Shown one piece after another: positions 1 through 9,834 of a stretch of DNA of 64,000 nt. Within the stretch, counting starts at the first letter, position 1, and each line of letters begins with the position of its first letter. The translations under genes and the position numbers were made by a program. The stretch comes from Dactylosporangium sp040689395 (GTDB taxonomy: Bacteria > Actinomycetota > Actinomycetes > Mycobacteriales > Micromonosporaceae): positions 62,001-126,000 of the forward strand of contig NZ_JBFAZX010000004.1 in NCBI RefSeq assembly GCF_040689395.1, given 5' to 3'. The notes below the pieces were generated by a model. The model was not told where the DNA came from. It saw only the letters and a program-made list of their open reading frames with translations, and searched no databases.

Positions 1-666
1 GCCGGCAAGCAGCCGTCCGCGTCGATCACCGCCGCCGGCAAGAACGTCGTCATCATCGGCGGCGGCGACACGGCCGCCGACTGCCTCGGCGTCGCGCACC
101 GGCAGGGCGCGCGCTCGGTGCTGCAGCTCGACCAGTACCCGCTGCCTCCGCAGGAGCGCGACGAGTCCCGCGACCCGTGGCCGACCTGGCCGTGGATCCT
201 GCGCAACTACCCCGCCCACGAGGAGGGCGGGGAGCGCGCCTTCGCCGTCGCCGTCACCTCGTTCGAGGGCGACGCGGACGGCAACCTCACCGCGGTGCGC
301 ATCGCCGAGGTCCAGGTCTCCAGGGTGGACGGACGGCGAGTCGTCACCGTCGTGGAGGGGACCGAGCGGGAGTACCCGGCCGACCTCGTCCTGCTCGCCA
401 TCGGCTTCGAGGGCACGGAGGAGGGCCCGCTGCTGACCACGCTGGGCCTGACCCGCAACCGCCGCGGCGGCATCGACAGCGGCGCCGACTGGCAGACCAG
501 CGCCCCCGGCGTCTTCGTCGCCGGCGACATGCACCGAGGCGCGTCGCTCATCGTGTGGGCGATCGCCGAGGGCCGCGCCGTCGCCGCGTCGATCCACGAC
601 TACCTGGGCGGCGACGGCCACCTGCCCTCGCCGGTCGACCCGGCCGCAGTGTCCCTGTCCGCCTGA
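1..666 (+). CDS. gltD: Glutamate synthase (NADPH) small subunit, C-terminal part
   Basis: The reading frame is open from base 1, so the 5' part lies outside the window; 221 residues are visible. GltD passes electrons from NADPH through FAD and Fe-S clusters to the large subunit GltB for glutamate synthesis. Visible are the second nucleotide-binding motif VVIIGGGDTAADC, the HRQGA segment that follows it, the actinobacterial AHEEGGERAFAV stretch and the C-terminal FAD motif GVFVAGDMHRGASLIVWAI. The N-terminal Fe-S domain is off the edge. A stop at 664-666 is followed by about 125 bases before the next gene. Confidence 0.93.
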   Translation, partial: AGKQPSASITAAGKNVVIIGGGDTAADCLGVAHRQGARSVLQLDQYPLPPQERDESRDPWPTWPWILRNYPAHEEGGERAFAVAVTSFEGDADGNLTAVRIAEVQVSRVDGRRVVTVVEGTEREYPADLVLLAIGFEGTEEGPLLTTLGLTRNRRGGIDSGADWQTSAPGVFVAGDMHRGASLIVWAIAEGRAVAASIHDYLGGDGHLPSPVDPAAVSLSA

Positions 667-790
667 GAGGAGACCCTTACCCGCGCCCGGTTTGCGCGTT
701 CTGCGGGAACGTACGCGCGGGGTCGCCGGCGTCGCGGAGCCTCCGGTACCGTCACGGTGTTCGATGCGCATCGTGGCGGGGGAGGGTGCG

Positions 791-1183
791 ATGGGCGAGC
801 CGGGTTTCACGGTGGACCTGCACGCGGTAGACGGATTCGGCACCGAGCTCCGGCACGACCTGGACGTGCACCTGTCGTCGGAGAAGATCCAGACCCTGCA
901 CATCTTCGCCGGACTCCCGACGTTCGGCACCCGGACCGCAAGCCCGGTCGTCCAGCAGGCCGCGCGGGACTACCACGCGCGCCTGCTGGAGCTGTATGAG
1001 GTGATGGACGCCCTGCTCTACAACGGCGAGGTGATGGCACGCGCGGCCCACACCATCGCCGACGCATACGCCACCGCCGACACCCTCTCCGGCGAGGACG
1101 TGACCGCTGCTCTCAAGGGCGCGAGGCAGACGGCGAACGCTGACGTCAACGCCGTCGATCCGACCACGGGCAGGCCGATCTGA
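791..1183 (+). CDS. ESX-type EspC/EsxC-like small protein
   Basis: 130 residues. I chose ATG 791 because a strong purine-rich ribosome site (GGGGGAGGG, about 777-785) sits just before it; in-frame starts at 692 and 764 are possible. The protein is mostly helical, with an HIFAGLPTFGT segment and a later helix with YNGEV, like the small EspC/EsxC-type partners made beside PPE/WXG proteins in actinobacterial type VII secretion loci. It has no signal peptide. Its stop shares a base with the next start (TGATG), so the two genes are translationally coupled. Role inferred: a secreted partner of the downstream protein. Confidence 0.6.
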   Translation: MGEPGFTVDLHAVDGFGTELRHDLDVHLSSEKIQTLHIFAGLPTFGTRTASPVVQQAARDYHARLLELYEVMDALLYNGEVMARAAHTIADAYATADTLSGEDVTAALKGARQTANADVNAVDPTTGRPI

Positions 1184-2385
1184 TGGCTCAGACCTACGAT
1201 GACTACACGCTGGCCAAGCTCTGGGAGATGGTCAAGGACGAGGATCCCGAGACCGGCTTCACGCACGTCAACGCCCTGAATCGGATGCGCGCCGCCCTGG
1301 AGCAGCAACGCGACAACCTGAGGACGCAGCGGGACCGCCTGATCGAGGGCTGGCCCCCGGAGCGTAGTGAGGCCGCGACGGCGTTCGTCGGGCGAATCAA
1401 CGACATGATCGATGTGATGACGTACACCGCGGCCGCCGCCGGCCGCATCTGCACGGGCGTCGACGAGGTGTTCGCCGCGATCCGCGAGGCGAGGCGCCAA
1501 CTGGAGCCATTGCTGGACGAGTACGCCAGCCGCATCCCCGGCCAGGGCCTGTCGGTCGCGAACAAGGACCACGCCGAGTTGGACCAGCGCGGCCGAAACG
1601 TCTTGATCGCAGCCGACACCAAGGCGGCCAAGGCATCCGGGATGCTCAGCTCCAGCCTGCCGCCCTATCGACGCATTGACAACCCCGGCGAATCCATCAC
1701 CCCGAGCACGGCGGGTTCGGAAGGCGGTCCGGGCTCCTCTGCCAGCGTCCGAGCGTCCGGAGGTGGCCAATCGGTGCTGCCGGCGCCCGTATTCCGTCCG
1801 CCGCTGCCCGCGTCAGTAGGCGGCGCATTTCCCGGTAGTGGTTCTGGTGCCGAATCGTCCGGCGCTGACGATGCGCCCGCACTGGCCGGCGGTGTCGCTG
1901 GCCAACCGAGCACTGCCGGCGGTGGAGGGGCCGGCTATCCCGTGCCGGGCCAGGCGGGACTCATTGGCGGCGTCGGCCCTGGCCGCTCGGCGCCGGCCGC
2001 GATCAGCGCCGTCGCTTTCCGGCCCGGCGGAATCGGGCCGGGCGGTGTGATCGGCGCACCCAGGCCGTCCGATTCCCCAAACGGCCAGTTCACCACGACG
2101 CCGATGGCCGGCGCTGGTTCGCGGACGGGGTCCGCGCAACCGGCGCAGCGTCAGATGACCGGGAGGCCGGCTGTGTCGCGCGAGCCGCTCGAATCAGGAA
2201 GAACCGGCGGCACTGCTGGCGGGTACAGAGACGACTCCTTCGAGCGGTATGCCGAGCGCCGCCGGTCGAAGCGCACCGACAGCGACGAGCTGTGGTCGGT
2301 AGACGAGGGGGTGTCTCCGGTGCTCGACGCAACCAGACCGCAGAGCCATGATCCGGGTCCGGGCGTGTTGGGGATCGACCGTTGA
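1183..2385 (+). CDS. WXG/PPE-like putative type VII secretion substrate with Gly/Pro/Ser-rich tail
   Basis: 400 residues. Residues about 1-165 are a helical bundle (LAKLWEMVKDEDPETGF, RMRAALEQQRDNLRTQRDRLIEGWPPERSEAATAFV in short pieces), a WXG100/PPE-like fold. Residues about 165-340 are low-complexity Gly/Ser/Pro. The last 50 residues end with a charged YAERRRSKR stretch and DELWSVDEGVSPVL, a C-terminal motif often seen in such actinobacterial substrates next to mycosin genes. It overlaps both neighbours, forming a three-gene operon. It resembles EspB in layout, but I cannot show homology from sequence alone. Confidence 0.6.
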   Translation: MAQTYDDYTLAKLWEMVKDEDPETGFTHVNALNRMRAALEQQRDNLRTQRDRLIEGWPPERSEAATAFVGRINDMIDVMTYTAAAAGRICTGVDEVFAAIREARRQLEPLLDEYASRIPGQGLSVANKDHAELDQRGRNVLIAADTKAAKASGMLSSSLPPYRRIDNPGESITPSTAGSEGGPGSSASVRASGGGQSVLPAPVFRPPLPASVGGAFPGSGSGAESSGADDAPALAGGVAGQPSTAGGGGAGYPVPGQAGLIGGVGPGRSAPAAISAVAFRPGGIGPGGVIGAPRPSDSPNGQFTTTPMAGAGSRTGSAQPAQRQMTGRPAVSREPLESGRTGGTAGGYRDDSFERYAERRRSKRTDSDELWSVDEGVSPVLDATRPQSHDPGPGVLGIDR

Positions 2386-3485
2386 TTGTTTCGCTCCGGC
2401 GCGTGAGCGCCACAGCGCTGGCGATCGTTCTGGCGGTGATGGCGGCTGCATGCCCAGCGGCCGCTGACAACATCCGTGATCTGCAGTGGCACCTTGCCGC
2501 ACTGTCCATTCCGGAGGCGCAGAAGATCAGCCAGGGCGAGGGAGTGATGGTCGGCCTTCCGGACACTGGAGTCGACGTCAAGCACGCGGAGTTGACCGAG
2601 GCGGTGTTACCCGGGAAGGGGTTCGGGGAGGGCAACGACACTGACGGGATGGTTGACTTCCTCGGCCACGGCACGGCGATGGCCGGCCTGATCGCCGGGC
2701 GCGGCCTTCCGAACGGCGGTGGTGTGCTCGGCGTAGCGCCGAAGGCCATGATTCTGCCGCTGCAGACCTTGCGTAACGACGACGGACATGGGGTGGCGGC
2801 GCTTCTCGCGGAAGGCATCAACTGGGCTGTCGACCACGGTGCGAAGGTCATCTGCGTGGCTGCGGTTACTGGCGAGGATTCCCAGGTCCAGGCCGCTGTC
2901 GACCATGCCCTGCGATCGGACGTCGTTGTGGTCGCAGGAGTCGGCAACACGCCGGATGCGACCACGGTCGGATTCCCCGCGAAGCTGCCGGGGGTACTGG
3001 CGGTGGGTGGCACAGACCGCAACGGCGACCATGCGTCGATCTCGGCGACCGGGCCCGAGATGCTGGTCGCCGCACCCGCGGTGGATGTTGTCTCGACAAG
3101 ACCGTTTGGCAAGTACGCCCTTGGGACGGGCACCAGTGACGCTACCGCGATCGTGGCTGGGGTGGTGGCGTTGGTTCGGGCCAGGTTTCCGGGGCTCTCC
3201 GGGGTCGAGGTCGTCCACCGGATCACGGCCACCGCTACCGACAAGGGTAAGCCTGGGCGGGACGACGAATACGGCTTCGGGATCGTGAACCCCGTGGCTG
3301 CGCTCACCGCCGATGTGCCGTCCGCGGCGGCCTCGCCGTCGACGGGTGGGTCACCACCCCTTGCCGGCACACAGCCTGTGGGGGATGGTGGGGCGGTCAG
3401 GGTCGCCTTGCTCGTCGGTGGGGTGGTGGTGCTCGTCGGGGGGCTGGTGATCGCGGTGTGGCGGTGGCGGCTGCCGCGAGATTGA
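2382..3485 (+). CDS. mycP: Mycosin-type S8 serine protease of type VII secretion
   Basis: 367 residues from TTG 2382, which overlaps the previous stop. A signal peptide (residues 1-28, AVMAAACPAAA) leads into a subtilase domain with catalytic Asp61 (GLPDTGVD), His97 (LGHGTAMAGL) and Ser about 251 (GTGTSDAT), plus the oxyanion region VVAGVGN. A Ser/Pro linker is followed by a C-terminal membrane helix (VALLVGGVVVLVGGLVIAVW) and a short WRWRLPRD tail, the usual MycP architecture. Mycosins are membrane-anchored and needed for ESX secretion and substrate processing. No EccC, EccB or EccD gene lies in the window, so the translocon must be elsewhere. Confidence 0.85.
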   Translation: MIVSLRRVSATALAIVLAVMAAACPAAADNIRDLQWHLAALSIPEAQKISQGEGVMVGLPDTGVDVKHAELTEAVLPGKGFGEGNDTDGMVDFLGHGTAMAGLIAGRGLPNGGGVLGVAPKAMILPLQTLRNDDGHGVAALLAEGINWAVDHGAKVICVAAVTGEDSQVQAAVDHALRSDVVVVAGVGNTPDATTVGFPAKLPGVLAVGGTDRNGDHASISATGPEMLVAAPAVDVVSTRPFGKYALGTGTSDATAIVAGVVALVRARFPGLSGVEVVHRITATATDKGKPGRDDEYGFGIVNPVAALTADVPSAAASPSTGGSPPLAGTQPVGDGGAVRVALLVGGVVVLVGGLVIAVWRWRLPRD

Positions 3486-3537
3486 TCACCTCCAGGTTAG
3501 TGTGTGGCGATCACCCCTGGCGGGTAAGGCGCGCAGA

Positions 3538-4689
3538 ATGGGGAACACGGTCGTTGACACGCTCGCGCCGCTGGGGGTTGCGCTCGGGGCCGCATTGCTG
3601 GGGCTGCTCGCGGTGCAAGTCCTGCACAAGGTGATCCTGCGGGTCGGGCGGCAGTCGAAGTTCTTCTGCGAGCTCGCCAACCGGATCCACCGGCCGATGC
3701 AATGGGTCGTCGTGCTCTGCGCGGTGTACTTCGCGGTGCGCGCCACCGCCGACGGGGCGCCCTGGCGGCACGCGTTCCTGCACGCCGATCAGCTGGTCAT
3801 CATCGCGGCGGCCGCCTGGCTGCTGGTGTCGCTGCTCGTGGTGGTCGAGGACACCGCGCTGTCGCGGGTCCGCACCGACGTTCCGGACAACCGTACGGCC
3901 CGGCGCGTGCACACGCAGGTGGTGATGTTGCGGCGGGTCACGGTGGCGGTCGTGGCGGTGCTGGCCGGCGCGGTGATGCTCATGACGATCCCCCAGGCGC
4001 GGCTCGTGGGCACGAGCGTGCTCGCCAGTGCCGGGTTCGCGGGCATCATCGCCGGTCTCGCGGCGCAGAGCGTGCTGCGCAACATGTTCGCGGGGCTGCA
4101 GCTGGCCTTCTCCGACGCGGTACGCCTCGGCGACGTGGTCATCGTCGAGAACGAGTGGGGGCGGATACAGGAGATCACCCTGTCGCACGTGGTCGTGCAC
4201 GTGTGGGACGACCGGCGGCTGATCCTGCCGACCTCGTACTTCACCGAGAAGCCGTTCGAGAACTGGACCCGCACCGAGTCGGCGCTGCTCGGCGCGGTCA
4301 TGTTCGACGTGGACTGGTGGCTGCCGGTGCCGGAGATGCGCGAGGAACTGCGCCGGGCGCTGGAGTCGACGGACCTGTGGGACGGGCGGGTGTCGGTGCT
4401 GCAGGTGGTCGAGGCCACCGGCCACGCGATGCGGCTGCGGGCCTTGGTCAGCGCCCCGGACGCGCCGAAGCTGTGGGACCTGCGCTGCTTCGTGCGCGAG
4501 CACCTCGTGACCTGGCTGCGCGACGCGCACCCGTCGGCGCTGCCGCGCATGCGGGCCGAGATGAACTCGGCGATGCCGCTGCACGCGACGCTCACCGGTC
4601 AGACCGTCACCACCGACGGGGACTCGCGGGTGTTCAGCCACAGCGTCGACGGCCGGGCCCGCGCGGAGGCGTTCACCGGGCGCGAGTGA
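3538..4689 (+). CDS. MscS-family small-conductance mechanosensitive channel
   Basis: 383 residues from ATG 3538; GTG 3502 is an upstream alternative adding 12 residues. Four hydrophobic segments occur, around residues 8-30, 60-75, 90-115 and 130-160. The pore-lining region SAGFAGIIAGLAAQSVLRNMFAGLQL is followed by the canonical MscS beta domain signature RLGDVVIVENEWGRI and a cytoplasmic alpha/beta region. Such channels open under membrane tension to release solutes on osmotic downshock. The stop overlaps the end of the decayed ltrA gene on the other strand. Confidence 0.85.
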   Translation: MGNTVVDTLAPLGVALGAALLGLLAVQVLHKVILRVGRQSKFFCELANRIHRPMQWVVVLCAVYFAVRATADGAPWRHAFLHADQLVIIAAAAWLLVSLLVVVEDTALSRVRTDVPDNRTARRVHTQVVMLRRVTVAVVAVLAGAVMLMTIPQARLVGTSVLASAGFAGIIAGLAAQSVLRNMFAGLQLAFSDAVRLGDVVIVENEWGRIQEITLSHVVVHVWDDRRLILPTSYFTEKPFENWTRTESALLGAVMFDVDWWLPVPEMREELRRALESTDLWDGRVSVLQVVEATGHAMRLRALVSAPDAPKLWDLRCFVREHLVTWLRDAHPSALPRMRAEMNSAMPLHATLTGQTVTTDGDSRVFSHSVDGRARAEAFTGRE

Positions 4690-5337
4690 TGATCCGGGCC
4701 GCGACCAGTGTGGCCAGCACGCCCGCCACGATCGGCAGCGCCGGGCCCGTGAACGCCGCACACACCCACGACGAAGGCCGACAAGTAGACCAGCTGGCTC
4801 CTCGAAGTACAGCCACCAGAATGCGAACACGATCACCCACCACAGCCGGGCCGTGTCGAAGCCGCCCTGCACCGCCACGGTGGTCGACAGGATGATCTCG
4901 CCGAGCACGATGATGAACAGCAGGCCGTACCGCTCGGCGATGTGGTGCGGGTGCCACGGCGTGGACCGGTCCCGCTCATGCACGCGGTGACGCCGGCGGC
5001 CATGCGCAGCGCGGTGCGCCGGCCCTCGGTGCTCGCGCGCGCGGCACGCAGCCACTGTGCGGCGAGCGCGATCCGCATGATCGCGTAACCGAGCGTGACG
5101 ATTCCGAGCCGCTCCTCGAACGCGCCGGGCATGCCGGCCGCCAGTGCCAGGACCCCGGCGATCTGCAGTAGGGCCGTCAGCCGATAGGGGACGTCATCGG
5201 TGTCGTACGCCGAGGCGAACTGCGATGGCGACCACGAAGCACAGGTCGAACAGCAGCTCGAGCGGGGTCGCCACCCGGTGCGTCTCGCGGGTGTCGCGGG
5301 CGCGCATGGGCCAGCGCCATTGGGGGATGGTGGCCAT
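4673..5337 (-). pseudogene. Decayed low-temperature-requirement (LtrA) family membrane protein
   Basis: LtrA-like pieces occur in different frames of the minus strand: the N-terminal ELLFDLCFVVAIA signature (about 5230-5280), a TALLQIAGVLALAAGMPGAF and YAIMRIALAAQWLRAAR piece (about 5040-5190), then AERYGLLFIIVLGEIILSTTVAVQGGF and VIVFAFWWLYFE (about 4810-4940), and a last helix FTGPALPIVAGVLATLVAARI (4676-4760). About 665 bp remain of a gene that is usually about 1.1-1.2 kb, so it has internal deletions as well as several frameshifts. It is almost certainly non-functional. Confidence 0.75.
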
Positions 5338-5438
5338 CGGACCAGTATCGGGGAAACCCCCAGTGGACGGCGTCTCAACTGATGGCTTGTGACCGGGGCA
5401 GCCGAAACGCGCGGTGGCGAAGGGGCTAGCCTCGAGAT

Positions 5439-6860
<1,422 letters not shown>

Positions 6861-6898
6861 GTGGACCCGGTGGGTCGGCCCTTGCGTAGATTGTCCGT

Positions 6899-7777
6899 GT
6901 GACCGAACTGGTTGGCGGGCAGGCCGCGGTGGACGACCTCGTCCGGCTCCTGGATCTTGAGGCACTGGGGGACGACCGGTTCCTGGGCATCAGCCCGCCG
7001 GTCGGCCCCCAGCGTGTCTATGGCGGGCAGGTGGCCGGCCAGGCGCTGGTCGCCGCCGGGCGCACCGTCGACCCGCAGCGGCGGGTCCACTCGCTGCACG
7101 GCTACTTCGTGCGCCCGGGCGATCCGAGCGTGCCGATCACGTACACCGTGGAGAACATCCGCGACGGCCGGTCGTTCTCGGTGCGCCGCTCCGTCGCCGA
7201 GCAGCACGGCAAGGTGATCTTCTTCATGTCCGCCTCGTTCCACCGCCACGAGGAGGGCCTGGACCACCACGAGCCCGCCCCCGCGGACGTGCCCCCGCCT
7301 GACGAGTTGCCGACAATGGCGGAGCGTATGGCGAAGTACGAGGAGCGGGCCGGCATCTGGGCGGTCGTCCCGCGCCCGATCGACATGCGCTACGTCGGCG
7401 AGCCCGGCTGGGTCCGCCCGGGTGACCGCCCGGCCGAGGCCCGCCAGCGGGTCTGGATGCGCTTGGACGGCAAGCTGCCTGACGACCCGGTCCTGCACAC
7501 CTGCGTGCTCACGTTCGCCTCCGACATGACGCTGCTCGACTCGGTCCTGTCCGCGCACGGCGCCGTCTGGGGACCCGGCGGCTTCGTCGGTGCGAGCCTC
7601 GACCACGCGATGTGGTTCCACCGCCCGTTCCGCGCCGACGAGTGGTTCCTCTATGACTGCGTGAGCCCATCCGCGTCCGGCGCGCGCGGCCTGGCCACCG
7701 GCCGCATGTTCAGCCTCGACGGACGTCACATCGCGACGGCCGTGCAGGAAGGCCTGTTGCGGCGCGTGGGAGGATGA
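6899..7777 (+). CDS. tesB: Acyl-CoA thioesterase II
   Basis: 292 residues, forming a double hot-dog enzyme that hydrolyses acyl-CoA to free fatty acid and CoA. Visible are GGQVAGQALVAAGRTV, HSLHGYFVRPGDPSVPI, the SFSVRRSVAEQ strand and the second half with SLDHAMWFHRPFRADEW (the Asp of the catalytic set), GLATGRMFS and VQEGLLRR (the Gln). The GTG start follows TAGATT (6887-6892) by six bases, suggesting a leaderless transcript. An Rrf2 gene follows after only four bases, so the two are probably cotranscribed. Confidence 0.93.
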   Translation: MTELVGGQAAVDDLVRLLDLEALGDDRFLGISPPVGPQRVYGGQVAGQALVAAGRTVDPQRRVHSLHGYFVRPGDPSVPITYTVENIRDGRSFSVRRSVAEQHGKVIFFMSASFHRHEEGLDHHEPAPADVPPPDELPTMAERMAKYEERAGIWAVVPRPIDMRYVGEPGWVRPGDRPAEARQRVWMRLDGKLPDDPVLHTCVLTFASDMTLLDSVLSAHGAVWGPGGFVGASLDHAMWFHRPFRADEWFLYDCVSPSASGARGLATGRMFSLDGRHIATAVQEGLLRRVGG

Positions 7778-7781
7778 GAGC

Positions 7782-8237
7782 ATGCGCCTTTCAGCCCGAG
7801 TTGACTACGCGCTGCGTGCGGTGAGCGAGCTGGCGGCCACCTCCGCGGACGGCAGGCTGGTGACCGCGGATCGCCTCGCCTCGGCCCAGGAGATCCCGCC
7901 GAAGTTCCTGGAGAGCATCCTGCTGCAGCTGCGCCGAGGCGGCATCGTCGTGGCGCAGCGTGGCCCTGAGGGCGGCTACCGCCTGGCCCGCCCGGCCGGT
8001 GACATCTCCCTGGCGGAGATCATCCGCGTGATCGACGGCCCCCTCGCCAACGTCCGCGGCCAGCGCCCCGAGGAGCTCGGCTACCACGGCGCCGCGTCGG
8101 CCCTGCAAGACGTGTGGATCGCGCTGCGCGCCAACGAGCGGCTGATCCTGGAGACGGTCACGATCGAGGACGTGGTGACGGGCGAGCTGCCGGAGCGGGT
8201 GCGCAATCTGGTCGCCGACCCGCGCGCCTGGGTCTGA
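7782..8237 (+). CDS. Rrf2-family transcriptional regulator (cysteine-free type)
   Basis: 151 residues. The N-terminal winged helix is clear: LSARVDYALRAVSELA, the recognition region EIPPKFLESILLQLRRGGIV and the wing RGPEGGYRLARP, then IIRVIDGPLANVRG. It contains no cysteine, so unlike IscR or NsrR it cannot hold an Fe-S cluster and is closer to CymR-like sulfur regulators in type. It shares the tail pattern VRGxRPEE, LQxxWxAxRA, DVVxGxLP with the regulator at 9279-9734. It sits four bases after tesB and upstream of an FMN reductase gene; the target is unknown. Confidence 0.85.
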   Translation: MRLSARVDYALRAVSELAATSADGRLVTADRLASAQEIPPKFLESILLQLRRGGIVVAQRGPEGGYRLARPAGDISLAEIIRVIDGPLANVRGQRPEELGYHGAASALQDVWIALRANERLILETVTIEDVVTGELPERVRNLVADPRAWV

Positions 8238-8262
8238 GGGGCCTTCGCATTTCCGGGACTCG

Positions 8263-8283
8263 GGTCCGCTTCACTCGCGGACC
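8263..8283. terminator. Hairpin after tesB-rrf2
   Basis: GGTCCGC (8263-8269) pairs with GCGGACC (8277-8283). A further overlapping pair, CTCGCGG/CCGCGAG, follows. There is no T-run, as usual in such GC-rich genomes. It separates the rrf2 stop from the FMN reductase gene. Confidence 0.45.
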
Positions 8284-8368
8284 GTCCCTCCCGCGAGACA
8301 CCGGGTCCGCGGTGCCAAGAGCAGTACTCGCTATTTTCGATCGGGTTAATAGGAGATAGGATCGGCGC

Positions 8369-8869
8369 ATGATCGTCGTGCTCTCCGGGAATCCACGCCC
8401 TCACTCGCGCACGTTGCACCTGGCCGAGGAGGTCGGCGCCGCGCTCGCCGAGCGGCTGTCCCAGCCGGTACCGCACACCATCGACGTCGCGGCCCTCGGC
8501 ACCCGCCTGCTGCAGCCCGGCGACGGCGTGGTCCTCGACGCGATCGGCCGGCTGCGCCGTGCGAGCCTGCTGGTGGTGGCGACCCCGACGTACAAGGGGA
8601 CGTACACCGGCGTCCTGAAGGTCCTGCTCGACCAGCTGCCCGCCGACGGCCTGCGCGATGTCGCCGCCGTCACGGTCGTCACCGCCGGCGTCCGTCCCCA
8701 GGCCGATGCGACCGAGCGTTACCTGCAGGAGCTGCTCACCGAGCTCGGCGCCGTGCCCGTGCTGCCCGGCCTGGCCGTGGTGGAGTCGGAGCTGGCCAAC
8801 GCCGGCACCGCCGCCGCCGAGTACGTGGCGCGCATCGGCGACTCCTTCACCGCCGCCGACGCGCCCTGA
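8369..8869 (+). CDS. NADPH-dependent FMN reductase
   Basis: 166 residues with a flavodoxin-like fold. The FMN phosphate-binding loop is IVVLSGNPRPHSRTLHLAEEV at the N-terminus, followed by LLVVATPTYKGTYTGVLKVLLDQL, the typical SsuE-like substrate region, and VTAGVRPQADATE. Such reductases supply FMNH2 to two-component monooxygenases, often for sulfonate use. A purine-rich site (AGGAGATAGGA) precedes ATG 8369. No monooxygenase gene is adjacent, so the partner is unknown. Confidence 0.85.
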   Translation: MIVVLSGNPRPHSRTLHLAEEVGAALAERLSQPVPHTIDVAALGTRLLQPGDGVVLDAIGRLRRASLLVVATPTYKGTYTGVLKVLLDQLPADGLRDVAAVTVVTAGVRPQADATERYLQELLTELGAVPVLPGLAVVESELANAGTAAAEYVARIGDSFTAADAP

Positions 8870-8914
8870 CCGGCGCCGCTGCCCACGCGGGAGCCGGCCC
8901 ACCCGGCGCCGACG

Positions 8915-9133
8915 TCAGTTGGGCAGCGAGGCGACCATCATCGGCGCCGCCGTGCCGCCGGCGCCGTGCTCGACCAACTCGTTGAGCGACCGGGCGATGC
9001 TCACCAGCGCATAGGTCTGCGTCACCCGCAGCGTCCGGTCCATCTCGAGATCGTCGGCCATGTCCAGCTCGGCGCGAATGCTGCGCAGGAAGCCCTCGGC
9101 GGCCTGCAGATACGGGTCGTGCGCTTTCGGCAT
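8915..9133 (-). CDS. Conserved small hypothetical protein
   Basis: 72 residues, beginning PKAHDPYLQAAEGFLRSIRAEL, mainly two amphipathic helices with no signal or membrane segment. I do not recognise a named family. The ATG lies six bases from TACGCT (plus-strand 9140-9145), a leaderless arrangement like many genes here, which supports its being real. It is transcribed alone, convergent with the FMN reductase gene. Confidence 0.6.
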   Translation of the reverse strand: MPKAHDPYLQAAEGFLRSIRAELDMADDLEMDRTLRVTQTYALVSIARSLNELVEHGAGGTAAPMMVASLPN

Positions 9134-9249
9134 GACCCGAGCGTAGGTCGCGGCCCCGCGTTCCTGGGCACGGTTCGCCCAGACCGGCGCCCGCGGCGTC
9201 GATCTGGTCTGCGCCCGTGTCCGCCGTGTCGCCAGGGCGGCCGGGCCGT

Positions 9250-9300
9250 GGGGCTATTGGGTTGTCGGGGCTACCGGGCTATCGGGGTTGCCAGGCCGCC
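9250..9300. repeat. 17-bp degenerate tandem repeat, three units
   Basis: Units start at 9250, 9267 and 9284, each beginning GGGG(C/T)T. The first two are close copies (GGGGCTATTGGGTTGTC and GGGGCTACCGGGCTATC); the third has diverged. The array overlaps the last codons of the neighbouring Rrf2 gene, so slippage would alter its C-terminus. Confidence 0.6.
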
Positions 9301-9734
9301 GGCGGGGTGGTCAGCCGGCGCACGTGGGCCGGCATCCGCCCGCGCACCACGTCGGCGAGGCTGACCTCGTCGAGCACGTTGCGCACCGCGGCCCGCACGG
9401 CGACCCACAGCTGCTGCAGGTGCTCGGCGGTCCCGGAGTACAACGCCTCCTCTGGCCGCACCCCGCGGACCTCCGCGAGCGGCCCGTCGACGGCGCGTAG
9501 CACGTCGCCGACCATGATCTCTGACGGTTGGCGGGTGAGCACGTACCCCCCGTCGACGCCCCGCTGCCCCCGGACCAGGCCGGCCCGGCGCAGGTCGCCG
9601 AGCACCGCCTCGAGGAATTTACGGGGCATGTCCTGTTCGTCGGCGAGGCCGGCGGCCGAGACCACCGCCGGATAGGCGGCGGCGAGCCCAAGGGAGGCCC
9701 GCACCGCGTAATCCCCGCGCGCCGAGATGTGCAT
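9279..9734 (-). CDS. Rrf2-family transcriptional regulator (cysteine-free type), paralogue
   Basis: 151 residues, starting MHISARGDYAVRASLGLAAA. The winged helix holds DMPRKFLEAVLGDLRRAGLV and RGVDGGYVLTRQP. It lacks cysteine, so an Fe-S cluster is excluded. It matches the regulator at 7782-8237 in length and in its second half (DGPLAEVRGVRPEE, LQQLWVAVRAAVR, DVVRGRMP), so the two are paralogues. It is divergent from the xyl ROK gene. The A-rich element TAGGAAAAACCTG just upstream (about 9769-9781) is a candidate autoregulatory site. Confidence 0.85.
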   Translation of the reverse strand: MHISARGDYAVRASLGLAAAYPAVVSAAGLADEQDMPRKFLEAVLGDLRRAGLVRGQRGVDGGYVLTRQPSEIMVGDVLRAVDGPLAEVRGVRPEEALYSGTAEHLQQLWVAVRAAVRNVLDEVSLADVVRGRMPAHVRRLTTPPAAWQPR

Positions 9735-9834
9735 CGAAAGACTGCCTTTCCGGCCGGGTTTGTGGTACAGGTTTTTCCTATACCAATGTAGGGTGCCCGC
9801 TCGCGGGCGATCCCCGGGGTAGCGTTGTCGGATT

